This document shows positions 1-8,291 of a stretch of 43,818 nucleotides of DNA, piece by piece. The stretch is from contig NZ_WOVL01000037.1 in assembly GCF_009737085.1 (NCBI RefSeq), positions 1-43,818 of the forward strand, given 5' to 3'. The translations under genes were made by a program, and so were the position numbers. The first letter of the stretch is position 1; each line of letters opens with the position of its first letter. The notes under the pieces were generated by a model that was not told the DNA's origin, searched no databases, and saw nothing but the letters and a program-made list of their open reading frames with translations. The DNA comes from Paenibacillus sp. NEAU-GSW1. Lineage in GTDB: Bacteria; Bacillota; Bacilli; Paenibacillales; Paenibacillaceae.

Positions 1-140
1 TCGAAAGCATACGCTTAGTTTTGCGAAGCAAAACTTGCTTCGAAAGCATACGCTTAGTTTTGCGAAGCAAAACTTGCTTCGAAAGCATACGCTTAGTTTT
101 GCGAAGCAAAACTTGCTTCGAAAGCATGTGCTAAGCAGCG
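1..140. repeat. Tandem 39-bp hairpin repeat
   Basis: Three identical 39-bp units occupy 1-39, 40-78 and 79-117, followed by a degenerate partial unit to about 140. Each unit contains a perfect 8-bp stem, AGTTTTGC / GCAAAACT, around a GAA loop. The array is cut by the window edge, so its true length is unknown. It can be read as a 13-residue peptide repeat on the + strand, but that frame has no ribosome binding site. I regard it as non-coding intergenic repeat DNA. It may act as a structured RNA or terminator-like array, but no U-tract follows it. Confidence 0.85.
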
Positions 141-233
141 TTCATAATCTACTTGTACGTCTAATCGGGACAAGATATGTCTGCACAACGGAAAGGGCGG
201 CGTTTACGGCATATTATGGGTGGGGTATAATGT

Positions 234-263
234 TTGATAATGGGTGCTCGCCCGCGTTATAAT
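234..263 (+). promoter_or_regulatory. Candidate sigma-A promoter for the membrane protein gene
   Basis: TTGATA (234-239), 18-bp spacer, TATAAT (258-263). A second TATAAT lies at 226-231. The start codon at 277 has GGGGGG a few bases upstream, so the transcript leader would be very short. Confidence 0.5.
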
Positions 264-276
264 AGGGGGGATAACA

Positions 277-732
277 ATGGATTTTTTGGATTTCTCAAGT
301 TACGATTGGAACACATGGAGCACGTTTCTTAAGGAGCATTGGATCGTGCTGGCGATTGCGCTTGCCGTTCTGCTGCTCATCATGCGTATTGTGAAAACGG
401 TGCTCCGTTGGGCGTTCGCCGCTGTTATCGTCGTTGGCATAGTCTTATACAGCGGATATAGCATGGATGATCTGAAGGCAATCGGGGCTAAAGTGGCCGA
501 CAACGTCAAGGAAGAAGCGGTTGACGCCATGGTTGGCGAGATTAGCAATGCCACATTTACAACGAACTCGGACGGCTCGTTTACTGTAAAAACAGACAAT
601 TTGACGCTGACAGGCAAACCGGGCGAAAGGGAAGTATCGGTATCTTTCCGCAATACGCCGCTGGGCACCTGGAAGATTGACGATACCATACAAGCATTAA
701 TCGACCAAGCGAAGCAGAATAGCAAAGCTTAG
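277..732 (+). CDS. Small two-helix membrane protein of unknown function
   Basis: This is a 151-residue protein that I do not recognise. Residues about 22-36 and 45-59 are hydrophobic and form two closely spaced membrane segments. The remaining ~90 residues are soluble and polar, with a beta-rich stretch at about 95-135. The ATG at 277 is chosen because it follows a G-rich ribosome binding site (265-270). An in-frame start at 244 would lie inside the promoter. The gene is 33 nt upstream of a membrane-anchored transglutaminase-like gene and close to a penicillin-binding protein, so a cell-envelope role is plausible. That is inference from context only. Confidence 0.75.
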   Translation: MDFLDFSSYDWNTWSTFLKEHWIVLAIALAVLLLIMRIVKTVLRWAFAAVIVVGIVLYSGYSMDDLKAIGAKVADNVKEEAVDAMVGEISNATFTTNSDGSFTVKTDNLTLTGKPGEREVSVSFRNTPLGTWKIDDTIQALIDQAKQNSKA

Positions 733-765
733 CGAAGCAGGTTTATTGGTAAGGAGCGATGATTT

Positions 766-1950
766 ATGACAGATTGGGTTCGTTCGGCAGCTTGGTGGGA
801 ACCCGTCACGCTTATCGTTCTGGCCTTGCTGCTGATTTCGCTCCTGCAAGGGATGAGGAGAGGCGCGTCGGGTTCTGCGAAGCGCCTTTTCTTTTTTGTT
901 TGGGACGGCATATGGATCGTCGTGTCGTTGTTCTTTGCGGCCAGAATTGCCGAAAGCCTGTCACCGGTCATTGCCAAGTGGCTTGCCGGACGCATTGTCG
1001 TGCCGAAGCAGGAGCTCGATACGTTCGCGCAGCTGTGGTACACATGGGTGACCAGCGTCAAAGATTTTGCTTTATTGCGATTTGGCGTACTGTTCTTGCT
1101 GTCGTATGGGCTGCTCAGGCTTGCGGTGTCGTATCTGTTGACGCCGCTTATTTGGCGGCTGCCGTCGCTTCGCTTGGGGAACGGCGAAGCGGCGGGCGCC
1201 AGAGGAAAGGGCAGGCATGCGGCTGAGCCAGCAACCGGCGACCGCGCCGCAAGCCGGGCAGCCGGCGCATTAATCGGCGCCATTCACGGCTCCGGGCGCG
1301 CCTTCGTCTTCATTGCTGCGTTATTTATTTATGTGTCGATGGTACCAAACGGCATCATGGTGGAAACGATTAAGCAGTCTCCCGTCTATCGCGAAGCGGC
1401 TGCTGTGCTGGAGCCGGTAGCAGGCGATGTGATTGCCAGTCAAGGACCGGTGCTTGCGGAAGCAGCGCAAGCGGAATTTCAGAACATTTTACAGCGCAAA
1501 TATGAAATTATTGACTATGCGATTCCTGCAGACATCGAGTCGGCTGCGCTTCAAGTGACGAAGGACGCCGATGATGACGAGGCGAAAGCGCGTGCGCTTT
1601 ATGCGTGGCTCGGCACGAGAATCGCGTATGATTGGGATAAAGCCCGCAATTACGAGGAGCGGGGTGTGTGGAAGGAGCAGACGCCGCAGGATACGTTTGA
1701 TACGCGAACCGGCGTATGCATCGACGTTGCCCGCCTTTATGCCGTTATGGCTAGAGCGGCCGGTCTTGAAGTGCGAGTCGTTACCGGACTTGGCGCTGAC
1801 GGACGGGGAGGATACGGCCCTCACGCCTGGAATGAGGTGCGTATCGGCGGGGAGCAGGGAAGCTGGATTCCGCTTGACGCTACTTGGGCCTCCTCCGGAG
1901 ATTGGTTCAACCCGCCGGGCTTCGAGCAGACGCATATTAGGGAGACGTAA
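766..1950 (+). CDS. Membrane-anchored transglutaminase-like protein
   Basis: This 394-residue protein has an N-terminal half with several hydrophobic segments (about 13-30, 45-66, 105-130, 180-198). Their arrangement resembles CvpA-type membrane domains. A C-terminal transglutaminase-like core follows. The papain-like triad is visible: Cys318 in TGVCIDVARLY, His353 in GPHAWNEV and Asp371 in LDATW. Bacterial members of this superfamily are usually peptidases or amidases rather than cross-linkers, and the substrate here is unknown. A good ribosome binding site (AAGGAG) precedes the ATG at 766. The gene lies between a small membrane protein and a class B PBP, 46 nt from the latter, which suggests an envelope operon and possibly a cell-wall substrate. 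Confidence 0.85.
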   Translation: MTDWVRSAAWWEPVTLIVLALLLISLLQGMRRGASGSAKRLFFFVWDGIWIVVSLFFAARIAESLSPVIAKWLAGRIVVPKQELDTFAQLWYTWVTSVKDFALLRFGVLFLLSYGLLRLAVSYLLTPLIWRLPSLRLGNGEAAGARGKGRHAAEPATGDRAASRAAGALIGAIHGSGRAFVFIAALFIYVSMVPNGIMVETIKQSPVYREAAAVLEPVAGDVIASQGPVLAEAAQAEFQNILQRKYEIIDYAIPADIESAALQVTKDADDDEAKARALYAWLGTRIAYDWDKARNYEERGVWKEQTPQDTFDTRTGVCIDVARLYAVMARAAGLEVRVVTGLGADGRGGYGPHAWNEVRIGGEQGSWIPLDATWASSGDWFNPPGFEQTHIRET

Positions 1951-1996
1951 CGAAGTTTAAAGGATATAAGCATTTTATTTACATGGGGTGAGAGCA

Positions 1997-4033
1997 TTGC
2001 ACGACGATCCGCAAAAGCGGGAAATTACGAACCGGCGTCATTTTTCTTTTCGATTGAACTTTTTCTTCTTTATTGTATTTGGACTTTTCAGCATTCTTAT
2101 TATTCAATTGGCTATTTTGCAATTCGTCGAAGGACCGACGCTTAGTGCGGAGGGTAACAAGAAGAGCACGCGAAGAGTGCTGATTGCGCCGATCCGCGGC
2201 AACATTTATTCCTCGGACGGAACGCCGATCGCGTATTCGACGTCGACGCAATCGCTCTACTTCACGATATCTCCGGATTTCAAAACAAAGAAGTCGGAAG
2301 ACGCCGAAGCGATTGCGCAAAGGCTCTATGAAATTTTTGAAGAACTCGGCGACCCGCAATATGCGATGACTGTAGAGGATATTATCCGGCAGATGGACCT
2401 TGAATTCCGCCGCAACGTTATCTCGACGCCTCGCCGGATTAAATCGGGGTTGACATCGGAGGAAATCGCCTATTTCATGGAGCATCGCAGCGAGTTCAAA
2501 GGCATCGACATCATTGAGGAGAGCGTCCGCAATTACAACGAAGACACGGTGGCGGTTCAGCTCGTCGGCTATTTGAAAAAGTATCGCGGCGTTCGCGACT
2601 CGATCGATTTTTACAAGGCGAAAGGCGAGGAAGAGGACTCGCTTTATGAATATTTGGATGAAGAGGATGTCGGCTTTGACGGACTCGAATACATGTATCA
2701 GGACGTGCTTCGCGGCACGAACGGCGTTAAGCAATATCCGGTCAACAATGCGGAGCGCATTATCGGACCGATGGAAATTACAAACCCGCAAAAGGGAGCG
2801 GATTTGTATTTGACGATTAACCAGAACGTGCAGTTGAAAACCGAGGAAGCGATCGTTAATCATATTAAAAAAATTAGCACCTCGCCGTTATCGTTCGAAC
2901 GCGCGGAATTTGCGAAAACAGGCTATGCAGTAGCAATGGAAGTTGAGACGGGCAAGGTGGTCGCCATGGCGAGCATGCCGGATTACGACCCGAATATTTG
3001 GGCGGGCGGCCGAATCACTACGGAGGACTATAACAACTTCCAAACGGCGCTTGGCAACGGGACCATCCGCGAGGTATACGCGAAGTACGATTCCGACAAG
3101 GAGCGGGCGAAGCATCCTTCCTCGCTCGTGCCGCCGGGCTCGACGATGAAGCCGCTCTCGATCCTGATCGGGCTCAATGAGAAGCTGTTTACGACGGAAA
3201 CCCGATACAATGATAATGGCGTATTCTATTTCGGTAAAGAAGGCCATAAAGTGCCGATCAAGAACGCATCGGATCATGCGTATGGCAAACTCGATCCGGC
3301 AAAAGCGATTGAGAAATCGTCCAACCCGTTTATGGCAGCGATGGTTGGCAACAAGCTGTATGAGAAATATAAAGGCATTAAAGGCGTAGACGTGTGGGAC
3401 AGCTATATGAAGCAGTTTGGACTTGGCGTCCTTACGGGGAGCGGGTTGCCGGGCGAAATTACCGGCACGATCGACTACTATCACGAAGCAGAGAACGCGA
3501 GCTCGCAATCGGCGCTCATTCGCGCATCGTTCGGACAGCAAGCCCGGTATACGCCGCTTCAGCTCGTGCAATATGCCTCGATGCTTGCCAATCACGGCAA
3601 ACGGATGAAGCCGCAATTTGTGAATGAAATTAAAAGCACTGACGGGACGCTCATTCAAGGTTTTAAGCCGGAAGTTCTCAATACGGTTGATTTGCCGGAC
3701 TCGTATTGGAAAGAAATCGAGGCTGGGATGTCTAGAGTAGGCGTACAGGGCTTTGATGGCGTCTCGTACAGCTTTAACCGGAAAACCGGCACAGCCCAGT
3801 CCAGCGTTGCCGGACGAATGGCGGATAATGCCGTATTTATTGCCTACGCTCCCGCCGAAAATCCGAAGCTGGCCGTTGCGGTCGTCGTTCCTGACGGCGA
3901 GTTCGGCGGCTGGGGCGCGGCGCCGATTGCCCGCCAAATTTTTGACGCGTATGATTACGAGATCGGCTTGAACGGAGTGCCCGGCAAAAGCAAGCAAACG
4001 TCCTCTTTGCCGGACGGCGCGGCAGCGCAATAG
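1997..4033 (+). CDS. Class B penicillin-binding protein (PBP2/FtsI family transpeptidase)
   Basis: This enzyme cross-links peptidoglycan peptides at the outer face of the membrane. The 678-residue protein has one N-terminal membrane anchor (about 20-45), a PBP dimerisation domain and a C-terminal transpeptidase domain. All three active-site motifs are present: STMK with Ser382 and Lys385, SSN at 441-443, and KTG at 596-598. I chose the TTG start at 1997 because GGGGTGAG lies 5-10 nt upstream. A GTG at 1988 in the same frame has a poorer ribosome binding site and would add three residues. The gene is followed by a strong terminator and ends the unit that begins at 277. Whether it serves elongation, division or sporulation cannot be decided from the sequence. 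Confidence 0.93.
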   Translation: MHDDPQKREITNRRHFSFRLNFFFFIVFGLFSILIIQLAILQFVEGPTLSAEGNKKSTRRVLIAPIRGNIYSSDGTPIAYSTSTQSLYFTISPDFKTKKSEDAEAIAQRLYEIFEELGDPQYAMTVEDIIRQMDLEFRRNVISTPRRIKSGLTSEEIAYFMEHRSEFKGIDIIEESVRNYNEDTVAVQLVGYLKKYRGVRDSIDFYKAKGEEEDSLYEYLDEEDVGFDGLEYMYQDVLRGTNGVKQYPVNNAERIIGPMEITNPQKGADLYLTINQNVQLKTEEAIVNHIKKISTSPLSFERAEFAKTGYAVAMEVETGKVVAMASMPDYDPNIWAGGRITTEDYNNFQTALGNGTIREVYAKYDSDKERAKHPSSLVPPGSTMKPLSILIGLNEKLFTTETRYNDNGVFYFGKEGHKVPIKNASDHAYGKLDPAKAIEKSSNPFMAAMVGNKLYEKYKGIKGVDVWDSYMKQFGLGVLTGSGLPGEITGTIDYYHEAENASSQSALIRASFGQQARYTPLQLVQYASMLANHGKRMKPQFVNEIKSTDGTLIQGFKPEVLNTVDLPDSYWKEIEAGMSRVGVQGFDGVSYSFNRKTGTAQSSVAGRMADNAVFIAYAPAENPKLAVAVVVPDGEFGGWGAAPIARQIFDAYDYEIGLNGVPGKSKQTSSLPDGAAAQ

Positions 4034-4050
4034 CATACGATCTAAAGCAT

Positions 4051-4107
4051 AGAACGTAGTGTCTCGACTTCATCTGGAATGAAGTTGAAACACTACGTTC
4101 TTTTTTT
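4051..4107 (+). terminator. Rho-independent terminator after the PBP gene
   Basis: A long, slightly interrupted stem starts with AGAACGTAGTGT and ends with ACACTACGTTCT. Inner arms ACTTCAT / ATGAAGT follow, and a run of seven T follows the stem. Confidence 0.92.
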
Positions 4108-4132
4108 CTGGCGACCGCATAAAATAAAAAAA

Positions 4133-4163
4133 AAGTTGCATCAGAGAAACTTTTTTGTATAAT
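4133..4163 (+). promoter_or_regulatory. mntA promoter with MntR-type operator
   Basis: TTGCAT (4136-4141), 16-bp spacer, TATAAT (4158-4163). The 20-bp imperfect inverted repeat AAGTTGCATCAGAGAAACTT (4133-4152) covers the -35. It closely resembles the Bacillus subtilis MntR operators as I remember them (TTTTGCATGAGGGAAACTT type). The position implies repression by the Mn-bound regulator. Confidence 0.72.
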
Positions 4164-4235
4164 AGAAAAAAAGAGTCTTTTATCTAAAAAATGTTCGTCC
4201 ATGCAAATTAATATACGATTGAGGAGATGATTGTT

Positions 4236-5204
4236 GTGATTAAACGTCCTATTGCATCTTATCCTGCTTTTAAACGATTCATTTTCACTATTTTGTTTTT
4301 ATCGCTAAGCGTGACGCTTTTTGCCGGTTGCGCAGCGGACCAACAGGATGTGTCAGGTCCAGAAGGCAAACTGAAGGTAACGGCAACGACAGGAATGATT
4401 GCCGATATTGTCAAAGAGGTCGGCGGGGAAAACGTAGCTGCAGAAGGCCTGATGGGAGCTGGCATCGATCCGCATCTGTACAAGGCATCGCAAGGCGACA
4501 TTAAGAAGCTGGACGATGCCGATGTCATTTTCTATAACGGACTTCATCTGGAAGGCAAAATGGCGGAGATGTTCGAGAAGCTGGAACGGACCAAACCGAC
4601 AGTTGCTGTATCGGCTAACTTGAAAGAGGAACAGCTTCGCGCAAATCCGCAAGGCGGCAGCGGCTCGCATGATCCGCATATCTGGTTCAATGTGAAGCTG
4701 TGGATGTCGGCAACCGAAGTTGTGCGCGATACGCTGGCCGAGAAAGATCCGGCTAACGCGGACGGCTATAAAGAACGGGCGGCAGCTTATTTGAAAGAGC
4801 TTGATAAGCTGGACCTGTACGTAAGCGAGCAGATTAAGCTGATTCCGGAGCAAAGCCGCATACTCGTAACTGCTCACGACGCGTTCGGCTACTTCGGTGA
4901 CGAATATGGTCTTCAGGTGACGGGGCTGCAAGGCATGAATACGATGTCGGAATACGGCTCAAAGGATGTAAGCAAGCTTCGCGACTTCCTCGTGGACAAT
5001 CAAATTAAAGCGGTATTCATCGAGTCGAGCGTGCCGCGCAAATCGATTGAATCGGTAATCGAAGGCGCGAAACAGCTGGGACATGAAGTAACGATTGGCG
5101 GCGAGCTGTTCTCTGACGCAATGGGCGACGAAGGAACGGTCGAAGGCACCTATATCGGGATGGTAAAGCATAATGTAGATACAATCGTCAATGCGTTGAA
5201 ATAG
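4236..5204 (+). CDS. mntA: Manganese ABC transporter substrate-binding lipoprotein
   Basis: This is the extracytoplasmic metal-capture component of an ABC importer, of the cluster A-I (TroA/MntA/ZnuA) type. A lipoprotein signal peptide ends in LFAGC with Cys32 as the lipidated residue. The four expected metal ligands are visible: His80 (GIDPHLYKAS), His148 (DPHIW), Glu263 (IESS) and Asp294 (LFSDAMGDE). The His-rich loop typical of many zinc binders is absent, which favours manganese. The gene order SBP-ATPase-permease-permease matches B. subtilis mntABCD, and an MntR-like box precedes it. The GTG at 4236 is preferred because GAGGAG sits 9 nt upstream. An ATG at 4227 directly abuts that site. 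Confidence 0.92.
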   Translation: MIKRPIASYPAFKRFIFTILFLSLSVTLFAGCAADQQDVSGPEGKLKVTATTGMIADIVKEVGGENVAAEGLMGAGIDPHLYKASQGDIKKLDDADVIFYNGLHLEGKMAEMFEKLERTKPTVAVSANLKEEQLRANPQGGSGSHDPHIWFNVKLWMSATEVVRDTLAEKDPANADGYKERAAAYLKELDKLDLYVSEQIKLIPEQSRILVTAHDAFGYFGDEYGLQVTGLQGMNTMSEYGSKDVSKLRDFLVDNQIKAVFIESSVPRKSIESVIEGAKQLGHEVTIGGELFSDAMGDEGTVEGTYIGMVKHNVDTIVNALK

Positions 5205-5217
5205 AAAGAGGGAAGGA

Positions 5218-6030
5218 ATGGGAGGGATCGGGATGAATCGTACAGAGCCGTTGAGAAACGCAGCCAACATCAGCGTCGAGGCAGCTCCGCTGACCGTTCA
5301 AGGGTTGAGCGTCGCCTATCAGAAAAAGCCGGTGCTGCAGCATGTTTCTTTTACTGTAAAAGAAGGCGAACTGATTGGAGTCATAGGGCCGAACGGAGCC
5401 GGCAAGTCGACGATGATGAAGGCGGTATTGGGTCTCATTCCAAAGCTGAGCGGCGAGGTGCTTGTCTATGGCAAGCCATACAAGCAGCAGCGAAAGCTGG
5501 TCGGCTACGTGCCGCAGCGCGAATCGGTCGATTGGGATTTTCCGACGAACGCGCTTGATGTTGTCACGATGGGCCGTTATGGCCATCTTGGCTGGTTCGG
5601 CCGCCCCGGCGTCAAAGAGCGGGCAATCGCGATGGAGAGCCTCGCGAAGGTCGGAATGGCCGACTTCGCCGGCAGGCAAATCAGCCAGCTGTCCGGAGGC
5701 CAGCAGCAGCGCGTATTTTTGGCTAGAGCGCTGGCGCAAGACGCGAGCCTCTATTTTATGGATGAACCGTTCGCCGGAGTTGACGCAGCGACGGAAAAAG
5801 CGATTATTACGCTGCTTCAGGAACTGAAACGGCAAGGGAAAACCGTTATTGTCGTGCATCATGATCTGGCGACCGTTCAGGAATATTTTGATTCCGTTCT
5901 TTTGTTGAACGTGGAGCTGCAAGCCTATGGCCCTACAGAGGAAGTGTTCACACAGAAGCTGCTGCAGCAGACGTACGGCGGCCGGCTGGCGTTTCTCGAT
6001 CGCGGCGGGCGCGAGGAAACGAAAGGGTGA
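5218..6030 (+). CDS. mntB: Manganese ABC transporter ATP-binding protein
   Basis: This cytoplasmic ATPase subunit energises the MntCD permease. It has Walker A GPNGAGKST (57-65), the ABC signature LSGGQQQ (158-164), Walker B ending in MDEP (Asp182, Glu183) and an H-loop pair at His214/215. The segment YVPQRESVDWDFPT is characteristic of MntB-type ATPases as I remember them. The gene begins 13 nt after mntA. An alternative ATG at 5233 also has a G-rich ribosome binding site and would remove five N-terminal residues. The C-terminal sequence TYGGRL is also typical of the family. Confidence 0.94.
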   Translation: MGGIGMNRTEPLRNAANISVEAAPLTVQGLSVAYQKKPVLQHVSFTVKEGELIGVIGPNGAGKSTMMKAVLGLIPKLSGEVLVYGKPYKQQRKLVGYVPQRESVDWDFPTNALDVVTMGRYGHLGWFGRPGVKERAIAMESLAKVGMADFAGRQISQLSGGQQQRVFLARALAQDASLYFMDEPFAGVDAATEKAIITLLQELKRQGKTVIVVHHDLATVQEYFDSVLLLNVELQAYGPTEEVFTQKLLQQTYGGRLAFLDRGGREETKG

Positions 6031-6033
6031 TCC

Positions 6034-6987
6034 GTGATGGCAAGCTTATGGGCGATTCTTCATGACCCGAATATGCAATGGATTTTTTTAAGCTGCACCC
6101 TGCTTGGATTAAGCAGCGGGGTCATCGGCTGCTTCTCTTATTTGCGGAAGCAGAGCTTGATGGGCGATACGCTCGCCCATGCGGCGCTTCCCGGCATCTG
6201 TATCGCGTTTATGCTGACCGGAACGAAATCGCTGCCGTTGTTTCTGCTTGGAGCCGGAATCGCCGGAATCGCCGCAACCTTCGGCATCGGCTTTATTACC
6301 CGCCATTCGCGGATCAAGCATGATGCGGCGATGGGAATTGTGCTTAGCAGCTTTTTCGGACTTGGCATTGTGCTATTAACGATCATTCAGCATGGCAGCT
6401 ACGGAAATCAAGCCGGTTTAGACAAATTCCTCTTCGGGCAAGCGGCGGCGATGGTCGCTTCCGATGTGGCGACGATGGCGATTGTGTGCCTGCTGCTTGT
6501 ATCTGTTTGTGTCGTGCTATTCAAGCAATTTAAGCTTATTTCGTTCGATCCTGGCTTCGCTCGGGGAATGGGCTTGCCGGTATCGCTGCTGGAGCAGCTG
6601 CTTATGCTGCTGATGGTAATCGCTGTTGTTGTCGGCATTCAAGCGGTTGGCGTTATTCTCGTTGCGGCGCTCATTATTACGCCTGCGGTTTCGGCAAGAT
6701 ATTGGACGCATCGCCTGGGCGCCATGGTAGCCGTATCGGGACTGTTCGGCGCAATCAGCGGAGCTGTCGGGACGGTAATTAGCAGCACGGCGGCGAATTT
6801 GCCTACCGGTCCGCTGACTGTACTGGCCGCAACCGCAGTCTTTATTGCTTCAGTGCTGTTCGGGACGCAAAAAGGACTGGTCGCAAAGCGGATTATTCAG
6901 CTGCGAGTAAAGCGCAGGCTGGCTGAAGCTACTCCTATTCCAGAGCATCGTGTGCAGGAAACCGCGAAGAAGGAGGCAGCGCTATGA
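6034..6987 (+). CDS. mntC: Manganese ABC transporter permease, first subunit
   Basis: This ABC-3 family membrane subunit has about 317 residues and roughly eight or nine hydrophobic segments. The N-terminal signature LRKQSLMGDTLAHAALPG is typical of metal-type ABC-3 permeases. The coding region starts 3 nt after the mntB stop. GTG at 6034 and ATG at 6037 are adjacent candidates, and the ATG is likely used. Its end overlaps mntD by 4 nt (ATGA), so the two permeases are translationally coupled and probably form a heterodimer. Confidence 0.93.
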   Translation: MMASLWAILHDPNMQWIFLSCTLLGLSSGVIGCFSYLRKQSLMGDTLAHAALPGICIAFMLTGTKSLPLFLLGAGIAGIAATFGIGFITRHSRIKHDAAMGIVLSSFFGLGIVLLTIIQHGSYGNQAGLDKFLFGQAAAMVASDVATMAIVCLLLVSVCVVLFKQFKLISFDPGFARGMGLPVSLLEQLLMLLMVIAVVVGIQAVGVILVAALIITPAVSARYWTHRLGAMVAVSGLFGAISGAVGTVISSTAANLPTGPLTVLAATAVFIASVLFGTQKGLVAKRIIQLRVKRRLAEATPIPEHRVQETAKKEAAL

Positions 6988-7862
6988 GTCATTTTTGGAT
7001 ATTGCTGACCGGTGCGCTCGTTGCGAGCTGCTGCGGCATTCTCGGAAGCTTTCTCGTGCTTCGCAAAATGGCGATGATCGGCGACGCGATCAGCCATGCG
7101 GTCATGCCGGGAATCGTCATTGCCTACCTGCTCAGTGGTTCGCGAGATTCGTTGCTTATGCTGGTCGCGGCGATGGTGACCGGCTTGCTGGCCGTATTTC
7201 TTATTCAGCTGTTTCAGCAGCACGGTATTCAATCCGACGCGTCGATCGGCGTCGTGTTTACGGCGATGTTCGCGGCCGGCGTGCTGCTTGTCAGCTTGTT
7301 CGCGCGTCAGGCGCATCTGGATCAGGATGCGATATTGTACGGCGAAATTGCCTATGTCCATTGGAACGTATGGACGATTAACGGAATGAGTCTGGGGCCG
7401 AAAGCGGTATGGCTGCTAGGCGTTACGTTAGCGGTAATCGCATCGGTTATAGGCTTGTTCTACAAGCAGTTCAAGCTTTGCGCCTTTGATCCTGCGCTTG
7501 CTGCGGCTTGCGGCATTCCGGTCGCCTTGTTCCATTATTTTCTAATGGGCCTCGTCTCGATGGCTACTGTCAGCTCATTCGAGAGCGTAGGCGCGATTCT
7601 TGTCGTTGGACTGTTGATCATTCCAGCTGCGACCGCCTATCTGTTGACCGATCGGCTTGGCGTGATGATTTTGTTTAGCGTCGCAGCAGGCATATTCAGC
7701 ACATTTCTCGGCTATGGAGCGGCAACCGTCTTAGACGCTTCGATTGCCGGCTGCATCGTTTGCGCCGCAGCCTTGCTATTTATTCTTGCACTACTATTCT
7801 CGCCTTCCCACGGGTTGATTGCCAAAAAACTTCGTATGCGAAGTCTAAAAAGCATCGCATAA
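6984..7862 (+). CDS. mntD: Manganese ABC transporter permease, second subunit
   Basis: This ABC-3 family permease has 292 residues with multiple membrane segments. The motif LRKMAMIGDAISHAVMPG near the N terminus matches MntD-type permeases. It is clearly related to the preceding permease but distinct in sequence, as expected of a heterodimeric channel. It is the last gene of the operon. A 131-bp inverted-repeat element starts 9 nt after the stop codon. Confidence 0.93.
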   Translation: MSHFWILLTGALVASCCGILGSFLVLRKMAMIGDAISHAVMPGIVIAYLLSGSRDSLLMLVAAMVTGLLAVFLIQLFQQHGIQSDASIGVVFTAMFAAGVLLVSLFARQAHLDQDAILYGEIAYVHWNVWTINGMSLGPKAVWLLGVTLAVIASVIGLFYKQFKLCAFDPALAAACGIPVALFHYFLMGLVSMATVSSFESVGAILVVGLLIIPAATAYLLTDRLGVMILFSVAAGIFSTFLGYGAATVLDASIAGCIVCAAALLFILALLFSPSHGLIAKKLRMRSLKSIA

Positions 7863-7871
7863 CAATGCAAG

Positions 7872-8001
7872 CAAACTACACAAGTGAATGTTCTTACGAT
7901 CGCTGTTGAATCCGGATTCCAAATTAAACTATTATTAGTCGGAATTCATATACAAAGGCGAGCGCTGACGCTTCTCCAGAATCATTCACTTGCTCCGTTT
8001 G
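7872..8001 (-). repeat. 131-bp inverted-repeat element, copy 1
   Basis: This is a member of the element family best seen at 43525-43655, here in inverse orientation. One end reads CAAACTACACAAGTGAATG and the other ends in GCTCCGTTTG, which gives imperfect terminal inverted repeats of the form CAAAC-N5-AAG(C/T)GAATG. The shared inner string GTTCTTACGATCGCTGTTG is intact. The inner stem is partly decayed (GGATTCC / GGAATTC). It begins 9 nt after mntD. From 8002 to 8131 I see nothing recognisable, and then a terminator and a promoter follow. Confidence 0.85.
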
Positions 8002-8131
8002 TTGCGGATATGCCATACTATTATTTGGTAAATATTGCAATCAAGCTTGCTTCCTTTGAGGCAAATTTATCCAATCACCTCATTAAGAGTGTGGAAGAGA
8101 ACCGCATAACATTTCGGAAAACATGATGATG

Positions 8132-8166
8132 CCAAAGCATCCGGTAACGGGAGCTTTGGTTTTTTT
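8132..8166 (+). terminator. Terminator upstream of the first solute-binding lipoprotein gene
   Basis: Stem CCAAAGC (8132-8138) / GCTTTGG (8153-8159) with a seven-T tail. The loop contains ATCCGGTAACGG, which also occurs in the terminator loop at 9768-9807. The two terminators are therefore related copies. This one may end mntABCD transcription, or it may be left over from an ancestral extra copy of the lipoprotein gene. Confidence 0.85.
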
Positions 8167-8221
8167 CTGTTGTTGGACATTAAAATTAAAATAAAAATTC
8201 CCAAAAAAACACCCTAAAAAA

Positions 8222-8250
8222 TGTAACTAAATCCGGTTTAATACCGTCTA
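8222..8250 (+). promoter_or_regulatory. ECF-sigma-like promoter of the first solute-binding lipoprotein gene
   Basis: TGTAAC (8222-8227), 17-bp spacer, CGTCTA (8245-8250). The layout matches the -35 AAC core and the -10 CGTC of Bacillus ECF sigma factors such as SigM and SigX. The next gene copy has TGAAAC-N17-CGTCTA at the equivalent place. Confidence 0.55.
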
Positions 8251-8291
8251 TCTCATGTTGGAGATAAATATTTTGAGGAGTGTTAGCAGAA

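Noticed and set aside
35..262. A 75-codon frame over the 39-bp repeat, with a 13-residue peptide repeat
   Set aside because: No ribosome binding site, and it is simply the repeat read in its one open frame. The promoter of the next gene lies inside it.
2888..4036. A 382-codon frame antisense to the PBP gene
   Set aside because: Shadow frame with Arg-rich composition and no ribosome binding site. The + strand gene has all transpeptidase motifs.
4108..4235. Zur-type zinc operator before the metal transporter
   Set aside because: No Zur-like inverted repeat is visible. The only good match is to MntR-type boxes.
7884..8126. An 80-codon frame behind mntD
   Set aside because: It lies largely inside element copy 1 and has no ribosome binding site.
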